A stretch of DNA of 64,000 nt, from positions 463,878 to 527,877 of the forward strand of contig NZ_JBQHUF010000001.1 of the NCBI RefSeq assembly GCF_052065355.1, given 5' to 3'. The notes under the pieces were generated by a model that did no database searches, was not told the DNA's origin, and worked only from the letters and a program-made list of their open reading frames with translations. The position numbers and the translations under genes are program-made. Every line of letters begins with the position of its first letter. Positions within the stretch are counted from its first letter, which is position 1. This document shows positions 59,124 to 64,000 of this stretch, in pieces. The stretch comes from Flavonifractor sp052065355 (GTDB lineage Bacteria; Bacillota; Clostridia; Oscillospirales; Oscillospiraceae).

Positions 59124-60089
59124 ATGCCACTGGTTACTACTAAGGAAATGTTTGAGAAGGCCTACAACGGCGGTTATGCCATCGGCGCTTTCAACGTCAA
59201 TAATATGGAGATCGTACAGGGTATCACCGAAGCCGCCAAAGAGGTCAACGCTCCTCTGATCCTTCAGGTGTCCAAGGGTGCTCGCGCTTACGCCAACCAT
59301 ACCTACCTGGTAAAGCTGGTGGAGGCTGCAATCATCGAGACCGGCCTGCCCATCTGCCTGCACCTGGACCATGGCGACAGCTTCGAGACCTGCAAGAGCT
59401 GCATCGACGGCGGCTTCACCTCCGTTATGATCGACGCCTCCTCCAAGCCCTTTGCTGAGAATATCGAGATCACCAAAAAGGTGGTTGAGTACGCTCACGA
59501 CCACGGCGTGGTGGTAGAGGCTGAGCTGGGTGCTCTGGCCGGTGTGGAGGACGAGGTCAATGTTTCCGCCGCCGACTCCCACTATACCCGTCCCGAAGAG
59601 GTCGAGGAGTTCGTTACCAAGACTGGCTGCGACTCCCTGGCCATCGCTATCGGCACCAGCCATGGCGCCTACAAGTTTACCGCTGCCCAGTGTACCCGCA
59701 ATGAGAAGGGCGAACTGGTTCCCCCGCCCCTGCGCTTTGACATCCTGGACGAGGTCGTCAAGCGTCTGCCCGGTTTCCCCATCGTGCTCCACGGCTCTTC
59801 TTCCGTGCCTCAGGAGTTTGTAAAGATGGTCAACGAGAACGGCGGTAAGATGCCTGACGCTGTCGGCATTCCTGAGGAGCAGCTTCGTCAGGCTGCCCGG
59901 GGCGCTGTTTGTAAGATCAACATTGACTCCGACCTGCGTCTGGCCATGACTGGTACCATCCGCAAGTTCTTCAATGAGCATCCCGACAAGTTTGACCCCC
60001 GCGAGTACCTGAAGCCCGCCCGCGCCGCCATCAAGGAGCTGGTAAAGCACAAGCTGGTTTACGTGCTGGGCTGCGACGGAAAAGCCTAA
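59124..60089 (+). CDS. fba: Class II fructose-bisphosphate aldolase
   Basis: A 321-residue zinc aldolase. Motifs: LHLDHGDSFETC (D82, H83), EAELGALAGVEDEV, HGAYKF and HGSSSVPQEFV. It splits fructose-1,6-bisphosphate into two triose phosphates. I choose ATG 59124, 9 nt after AAAAGGAG; ATG 59115 would overlap that site. Codon use is highly biased, as expected of an abundant glycolytic enzyme. Confidence 0.95.
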   Translation: MPLVTTKEMFEKAYNGGYAIGAFNVNNMEIVQGITEAAKEVNAPLILQVSKGARAYANHTYLVKLVEAAIIETGLPICLHLDHGDSFETCKSCIDGGFTSVMIDASSKPFAENIEITKKVVEYAHDHGVVVEAELGALAGVEDEVNVSAADSHYTRPEEVEEFVTKTGCDSLAIAIGTSHGAYKFTAAQCTRNEKGELVPPPLRFDILDEVVKRLPGFPIVLHGSSSVPQEFVKMVNENGGKMPDAVGIPEEQLRQAARGAVCKINIDSDLRLAMTGTIRKFFNEHPDKFDPREYLKPARAAIKELVKHKLVYVLGCDGKA

Positions 60090-60108
60090 AAATTACGCAA
60101 AAGAAAAA

Positions 60109-60142
60109 GAAAAGGAGAGGGGAGACCCTCTCCTTTTTTATT
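60109..60142 (+). terminator. Terminator after fba
   Basis: The stem AAAAGGAGAGGG / CCCTCTCCTTTT with loop GAGA, then TTTATTT. Confidence 0.92.
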
Positions 60143-60194
60143 TGGTTCACATTTCCTCTTTCCATCATAGGATAGCTGGAAGGAGGGAGCGTAT

Positions 60195-60722
60195 ATGCTG
60201 GAACGGATCGCTTATAACCGCAGAGCAGCGGTAGCTTATGCCCATCGCTGGGCATTTCAACGCAACCCTAAATACTACGATTATGAGGATATCGGCGGCG
60301 ACTGTACAAATTTTGCTTCTCAATGCCTCTATGCAGGCTCTGGTGTGATGGACTTTACCCCAGATTTCGGGTGGTACTATCTGAACGCTAATGACAAAGC
60401 GCCAGCCTGGACCGGGGTGGAGTATTTTTATCGCTATCTGACTCGTCAAACTCCTACGCCTGGCCCAACTGCCGATCTGGTACGTCTGTCCCAAATTTTT
60501 CCCGGAGATTTTGTTCAGCTCAGTTCTCGAGATGGCATCTATACCCATACCGCCGTTGTGGTACAGGTCCTGGGACGCCCTACATTTCGCAGCGTCCTAG
60601 TAGCATCTCATTCCTATGATGCAGATTACCGGCCATTGAGCACATATTCCTTCCAAAAAGCCCGTTTTCTACATATTACGGCCGTCTGGCGCCAACAGGA
60701 AACAGTCAATCCGATTTCTTAG
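60195..60722 (+). CDS. Cysteine amidase-domain protein (Amidase_6)
   Basis: A 175-residue protein with the Amidase_6 fold of cell-wall hydrolase type. The catalytic Cys is in GGDCTNFASQCL (C~37) and the His in GIYTHTAVVVQV. No signal peptide is present, so it may act in the cytoplasm or the mother cell, or be released on lysis. Start ATG 60195 follows GGAAGGAGG. Its 3' end overlaps the convergent xerC-like gene by 17 bp. Confidence 0.85.
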   Translation: MLERIAYNRRAAVAYAHRWAFQRNPKYYDYEDIGGDCTNFASQCLYAGSGVMDFTPDFGWYYLNANDKAPAWTGVEYFYRYLTRQTPTPGPTADLVRLSQIFPGDFVQLSSRDGIYTHTAVVVQVLGRPTFRSVLVASHSYDADYRPLSTYSFQKARFLHITAVWRQQETVNPIS

Positions 60723-61713
60723 ATCTAACTCGCCCCAGCGGATTGGCCTTGGCCGCTGCACGCAGGTTTTCATTGTCTACATGGGTATAGATTTGAGTCG
60801 TATTCAAATGCTCATGCCCCAAAACCTCCTGAAGAGTACGTACATCCACGCCATTCTGAAGCATCAAAGTAGCCGCTGTGTGCCGCAACTTGTGGCTGGA
60901 GTACAGGGAAGCATCCAATCCGGCTTTTTTCAGCCGCTGTTTGACCATATAATGAACCGCATCCGTCGTCATTCTAGTGTGTTTCCGAGTCAGAAACAGG
61001 GCATTTCTGTCTGCGGCTGCGCTCCGGCTGCGCTCAGCCAGCCAGTCGTCGATGGCAGCCCTGCAGGCATCATTGAGAAAAATCATGCGTTCTTTATTAC
61101 CTTTGCCTAAAACGCGCAACTGTTCGCCTCGAATATCAGCCAGGTTAAGCGCGACTAACTCGGAAATTCGCAGTCCGCAGTTTAAGAAGAGGGTCAAGAT
61201 GCAGTAGTCCCTAGCTTTGTTGGGTTCGTCTACCGATTCCAGCAGATGGATACTTTCATCCAAATCCAGATACCGGGGCAGAGATTTCTTAAGCCGTGGG
61301 GCGTCTAAATCCTGCATGGGATTCTCGGAGATCAGCTTGGCCTTGTTGGACAGATATTTATAAAAGGAGCGGATTGCAGCGATCTTGCGGGCCCGTGCAG
61401 AAGCCTCCAGACCATAGCCAGTCATAGGGCTGTTGGCGTGCTTGGCACGATCCCGACTGAGATAATTCATATAAGCATATACATCGCTGAGCGTCACAGA
61501 ACGGACGAAATCCAGATCCACGTCATCGATCATGATGTCATCCAGCGCAGTACTTTGGGGCACGCGACCTTTTTCCAACTTCAAATAGCGGAAGAAGTTT
61601 CGCAGATCAAGGTAGTATTCATCAACAGTTTTACGGGAATGTCCCTGGATGGTTTCATGGTACACCAAGAAGTCCCGCAGAACAGGCGGAGCGTCTTTTC
61701 GATAGTCGGACAC
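60706..61713 (-). CDS. xerC: XerC-like tyrosine recombinase
   Basis: A 335-residue tyrosine recombinase. N-terminal SAM-like domain with DEYYLDLRNFFRYLKLEKGR, catalytic domain with Arg in LNCGLRISELVA, Lys in VLGKGNKERMI, HKLRHTAATLMLQ, VLGHEHLNTTQIYTHVD with the nucleophile Tyr. This is the usual clostridial XerC partner of XerD. I place the start at GTG 61713 behind GGAGGGAGG; a longer frame from ATG 61776 would cover a 30-bp palindrome. The C-terminus is long and basic (GRVRSKKSD). Confidence 0.86.
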   Translation of the reverse strand: MSDYRKDAPPVLRDFLVYHETIQGHSRKTVDEYYLDLRNFFRYLKLEKGRVPQSTALDDIMIDDVDLDFVRSVTLSDVYAYMNYLSRDRAKHANSPMTGYGLEASARARKIAAIRSFYKYLSNKAKLISENPMQDLDAPRLKKSLPRYLDLDESIHLLESVDEPNKARDYCILTLFLNCGLRISELVALNLADIRGEQLRVLGKGNKERMIFLNDACRAAIDDWLAERSRSAAADRNALFLTRKHTRMTTDAVHYMVKQRLKKAGLDASLYSSHKLRHTAATLMLQNGVDVRTLQEVLGHEHLNTTQIYTHVDNENLRAAAKANPLGRVRSKKSD

Positions 61714-61730
61714 TGGTTTGGCCTCCCTCC

Positions 61731-61760
61731 AACTCAACAAAATTTTTATTTTGTTGAGTT
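61731..61760. repeat. 30-bp palindrome upstream of xerC-like gene
   Basis: A perfect inverted repeat AACTCAACAAAA / TTTTGTTGAGTT with a 6-nt centre. It lies between promoter-proximal DNA and the ribosome site. A related, less perfect copy (CAACAAAA, 6 nt, TTTTGCTG) is at 61845-61866, 110 bp away. Confidence 0.8.
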
Positions 61761-61844
61761 CGTTCTCCAAATTCATAGCCGCCCCCCTATGGGGTCGGCT
61801 TCTTCAAGGATCTGAACTTACGCGGGCGGCGTCGATCCGCCCGC

Positions 61845-61866
61845 CAACAAAATAGCCGTTTTGCTG
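61845..61866. repeat. Second copy of the xerC-upstream inverted repeat
   Basis: CAACAAAA-N6-TTTTGCTG, matching the core of the 61731-61760 palindrome with one change. Two copies upstream of one gene suggest a repressor-binding pair. Confidence 0.65.
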
Positions 61867-61872
61867 AGTGCT

Positions 61873-61929
61873 TCACTGAGCCGGACGCCGGAGCGCGGAG
61901 CGTGGTGGGCAACGCGTATGGGGCGTCAC
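61873..61929 (-). CDS. Possible 18-residue leader peptide
   Basis: A short GTG-initiated frame preceded by an exceptionally strong AAGGAGGTGAACC site. It encodes Arg/Pro-rich residues with no family. It may be a leader peptide, a chance frame, or the start of a decayed gene. The site strength is the only evidence. Confidence 0.25.
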   Translation of the reverse strand: MTPHTRCPPRSALRRPAQ

Positions 61930-62010
61930 GCCGGTTCACCTCCTTCTCAGCAAGATGACAAGGACAAGGTATCACAGGCGGCGGGATTTGTCAACCCGGA
62001 ATTGACGTTC

Positions 62011-62538
62011 TCACCATCTGGTGACGCCCCGACCTGCCCGTCGGCTGGCCTTGGAGGTCAGGAGCCGGTCGGCCATGGCGTAGATCATGGTGGTCTCGCA
62101 GGAGCTGTGGTTGAGGGCGCGGCGAACCCTGTCCAGGTCGCCGTACTTGCGGAGCAGGTCCACGGCGTAGACCTTGCGGAAACTGTGGGGGGCCACGTTC
62201 TGAGGCAGACGGAAGGCCTTGGCGGCCCGCTTGACGTCGGCCCAGACCGTCTGTCTCCTGCGGGGTCTGGAGGGGTCGCGGCCCGGGAAGGCCCAAACCT
62301 CCCCTGCCTGGGCGCGGATGTCGGCCAGCAGGTCAGCGGGCAGGCCCACCTGCCTGCGCTTGTGTGTCTTGCGCTCGGTGACCCAGAAGCGAGGCGCAAG
62401 CTGTTGGGTGCGCAGGGCCAGCACATCGCCGACCCGGAGGCCGGTGTGTAAACAGACCCGGCAGACCAGGCGGTTTGACGGTGTCAGGGCGGCCAGGACG
62501 TGGCCGACCTCCCTGTCCAGAAGGTATGCAGTTTTCAT
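62011..62538 (-). CDS. Minimal tyrosine recombinase
   Basis: A 175-residue protein consisting only of a tyrosine-recombinase catalytic domain. Visible residues: Arg in HTGLRVGDVLAL, Lys in the THKRR region, APHSFRKVYAVD (His and Arg), ALNHSSCETTMIYAMAD (His and nucleophile Tyr). It lacks the N-terminal core-binding domain, as do some phage and plasmid resolvases. Start ATG 62538 follows AGAGGAG. It lies directly downstream of the rolling-circle Rep gene (33 bp), so the two probably act together in one mobile unit. Confidence 0.83.
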   Translation of the reverse strand: MKTAYLLDREVGHVLAALTPSNRLVCRVCLHTGLRVGDVLALRTQQLAPRFWVTERKTHKRRQVGLPADLLADIRAQAGEVWAFPGRDPSRPRRRQTVWADVKRAAKAFRLPQNVAPHSFRKVYAVDLLRKYGDLDRVRRALNHSSCETTMIYAMADRLLTSKASRRAGRGVTRW

Positions 62539-62571
62539 GCCAACTCCTCTCTGCGGAGCAAACCGGCGGGG

Positions 62572-63531
62572 TCACTCGACCCCACCGGCTTCATGGAGGC
62601 TTACGGCCCCAGTGGTTTCGCTCCGGCTTGACAGTCCTGAAAAAGTAAACTCAAGAGAATCGAACAGAAGTTCGAGCGAGGCTTTTCCGCCGCTTTCCAC
62701 CGGTCTGGCCCGTAGGAGCGCGAAGGAAAGCCCGGCCTCCGGGACGTCGAAGCGGTAGACGCCTCCCTCCTGCTCCAGCTCCTCCAGGTCCCTGGGTCCC
62801 AGATCGGCAAAGGAGACCTGTGGGCGCTGGAGGGCACCGCCGGAGTAGTACCAGCGGCCGCCTGGCTTCTCGCCCTGCTTGCCGATGTACTTGCAGACGT
62901 AGCCCACGGCGGCGTGGTAGTCGCCGTAGAGCTCGATGGCGGTGGTGAAGCCCAGGGACCAGGCGGGAAGGTTGTAGACGGGGTGCCCTTCCCTGTCCCT
63001 GTGGCCGGAAAAAACGGCCTTCACAGCGTCGTTGAAGAAGCCGTGGAAGTGGATGGCCCCATCCTTGTGCCGCTCTGGCACAAGGACATAGGCCAGGCCA
63101 TGGCGGCGGACCTGGTTGTCCAGCCAGGTGTTGAGCTTGCGGGTGATGGCGGCCATGTCGTAGCGGTCCACCTTGGCCTGGTCCAGAGTGAGGGTGACGA
63201 ACCAGCGGAAGGGGTTAGCCAGAGCCAGATCCCGGACCTGAGCACGGGCCCGCCGCATGGAGCGGTCCAGGCTGGCCCGCTCCTGCTCAGGGTCCCTGTC
63301 CTGGTGCTGAGGCTCCTCCCGGGCCTCAGAGGACCGTCTCGGGCGGGAAGAGCGCTTCCCTGCCTTCTCCCAGCCCTCTGGGTGAAAGATGGGCTTGTCG
63401 CAGGCCAGGACCTCCAGGGAACCGTCAGGATAGGTCTTGACCTTGGCGGTGCGGCAGATGCCGCCGCGACCGGAGCCGGACTGACCCAGGAGGGCGGAGA
63501 CGCTCATAGGGTGCTTGTCGTGAGTGATCAT
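62572..63531 (-). CDS. rep: HUH rolling-circle replication initiator
   Basis: A 319-residue HUH endonuclease. Motif I WFVTLTLD (residues 110-117), the HUH metal motif AIHFHGFF (159-166, His161 and His163), and the tyrosine motif YVCKYIGK (211-218) occur in the order of pC194-like plasmid Reps and of the Rep proteins of small phages. It nicks one strand of an origin and stays covalently bound through Tyr211 or Tyr215. The N-terminal 100 residues are basic and low in complexity. The start ATG 63531 has no clear ribosome site, so it is uncertain. Confidence 0.84.
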   Translation of the reverse strand: MITHDKHPMSVSALLGQSGSGRGGICRTAKVKTYPDGSLEVLACDKPIFHPEGWEKAGKRSSRPRRSSEAREEPQHQDRDPEQERASLDRSMRRARAQVRDLALANPFRWFVTLTLDQAKVDRYDMAAITRKLNTWLDNQVRRHGLAYVLVPERHKDGAIHFHGFFNDAVKAVFSGHRDREGHPVYNLPAWSLGFTTAIELYGDYHAAVGYVCKYIGKQGEKPGGRWYYSGGALQRPQVSFADLGPRDLEELEQEGGVYRFDVPEAGLSFALLRARPVESGGKASLELLFDSLEFTFSGLSSRSETTGAVSLHEAGGVE

Positions 63532-63556
63532 AGGGTGGGTGCGTGACGGAATGTTG

Positions 63557-63577
63557 TCCCTGTATCAAGTATAGGGA
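63557..63577. other. Candidate rolling-circle nick site hairpin
   Basis: On the minus strand an 8-bp stem (TCCCTATA / TACAGGGA, with a G-U pair) displays CTTGA in its loop, 26 bp upstream of rep. The pC194/pUB110 family nicks within CTTGATA in a similar hairpin, and the minus strand here reads TACTTGATACAGGG. No experimental support. Confidence 0.55.
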
Positions 63578-64000
63578 ACGTGGGCAGTCGCGGGAGCGAA
63601 GGGCGCGGCCCGGCTTCGCCTGCGGGCTTCGGCCCCCCTGCGGGGGGCGCTCCTGGGCCCCTTGCCGCCCCCGCATTTCTGGGGCGGGGGCACGGGGCCC
63701 GTCGCCCGGTCCGTGTTCCGCCTCCCGAGAGATCGGCGGAACATCTGCGGAGTGCTCGGCCTTGGTGCCCCTCCGGGGGCCGCTCCGGGCCACTGTGCGG
63801 CCCTTCGTTGGCCCCCTCCGGGCTTCGGCCCGCCCCGGCTGTCTCCTCCCTCGCTCCTTCGCGGTGGGCTGGTGGTGGTCGGCGGGGCTCGGTCGGGCCG
63901 GGTCGCCCCTCCGCTTCGCTCCGGTGGCCTCGGGCTACCGCCGCCCCGCCTGCGCCCGTCGCCCGGCTCCGCGCGCCCCCCCACGCCCCGTCCCCTGCGC
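63578..64000. other. Very GC-rich, hairpin-dense tail without a convincing gene
   Basis: This stretch is dominated by G and C and holds several adjacent inverted repeats, for example GCCCCCC/GGGGGGC near 63640 and CCCCCGC/GCGGGGG near 63670, and further ones to the end of the window. Open frames exist on both strands, but their products are Pro/Arg/Gly/Ala low-complexity, so I annotate none. It may be the non-coding, single-strand-folding region of the Rep element, which continues outside the window. Confidence 0.5.

Larger units (their letters stand above)
62011..64000 (-). mobile_element. Partial rolling-circle Rep/tyrosine recombinase element
   Basis: The HUH rep, candidate nick hairpin, catalytic-domain-only tyrosine recombinase and structured GC-rich DNA sit together, and their base composition differs from the core genes to the left. 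This suggests an integrated rolling-circle plasmid or small phage-like unit. The left border lies somewhere between 61930 and 62010; no direct repeat was found inside the window, and the right border is outside it. Confidence 0.5.

Noticed and set aside
60706..61776. Longer XerC-like protein starting at ATG 61776
   Set aside because: The extra 21 codons consist largely of the 30-bp palindrome, and GTG 61713 has a much stronger GGAGGGAGG site.
63565..63984. A 139-residue Arg/Pro/Gly-rich minus-strand frame near the window end
   Set aside because: Low-complexity product, competing frames on both strands, and dense hairpins point to non-coding structured DNA.
1..64000. CRISPR arrays, tRNA and rRNA genes, insertion sequences
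   Set aside because: No regularly spaced repeats, no tRNA cloverleaf or rRNA core strings, and no DDE transposase were noticed on either strand. Reading by eye could miss a single tRNA.

Overview
The window looks like chromosome from a spore-forming, GC-rich gut Firmicute of class Clostridia, most likely the Oscillospiraceae (Flavonifractor/Lawsonibacter-like). I infer this from gene content, not from a database search. It carries sporulation genes (spoIIM, sigH-like, yunB, cotJA/JB/JC, cwlD), a SCIFF peptide with its radical SAM maturase, pyrophosphate-dependent phosphofructokinase, a 2-hydroxyacyl-CoA dehydratase-type pair, and start sites with strong AGGAGG ribosome sites and frequent GTG/TTG starts.

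Layout. 1-14.6 kb is core genome: scfA-scfB, spoIIM-xerD, a ruvC-ruvA-(DUF6054/CPCC fusion)-ruvB-sdpI-like-glmM operon, sigH-like, two small redox/zinc proteins, trmK-nif3-like, yebC, a CmpB-type membrane protein, a membrane-anchored MerR regulator and RNase P RNA (minus strand). 14.8-29.9 kb holds murD, three tandem M42 peptidases, a methionine gamma-lyase-family enzyme, yunB, vanZ-like, ligA, an XRE regulator fused to a desulfoferrodoxin-like module, a ferredoxin/NapH-like/ArsR operon, a lipoprotein nuclease, and a dehydratase/activase pair.

The main discovery lies at 29.9-54.4 kb. The spore-coat manganese-catalase gene cotJC (minus strand) is split into three pieces: 54381-54188, 48394-48050 and 30010-29930. 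Two elements, each ending in a serine recombinase gene that abuts the right junction, separate the pieces. Element 1 (about 18.0 kb, 30005-48049) is bounded by a 6-bp direct repeat. Element 2 (about 5.8 kb, 48384-54187) is bounded by an 11-bp direct repeat. Removing both, keeping one copy of each repeat, rebuilds a continuous 200-codon cotJC without a frameshift or stop. This is the architecture of skin-like developmental intervening elements, here doubled in one gene. Element 1 carries a peptide-scavenging module: DppA-type D-aminopeptidase, asparaginase, MATE exporter, five-gene Dpp/Opp transporter, M17 and S9 peptidases, two MalY/PatB C-S lyases and a YheO-type regulator. It also has a 57-residue ORF, a candidate directionality factor. 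Element 2 carries an alcohol dehydrogenase, yaaA, a SpoU-type methyltransferase and a UvrD-like helicase.

54.4-61.8 kb returns to core genome: a cotJA-cotJB fusion, yhcH, cwlD, radA, PPi-PFK and fba (divergent, with back-to-back -35 boxes), a cysteine amidase-domain protein and a XerC-like recombinase. From about 62.0 kb to the end is a second kind of mobile DNA: a catalytic-domain-only tyrosine recombinase, an HUH rolling-circle Rep, a hairpin with CTTGA in its loop just upstream of rep (candidate nick site), and a very GC-rich, hairpin-dense tail that runs off the window. No tRNA, rRNA or CRISPR array was recognised.
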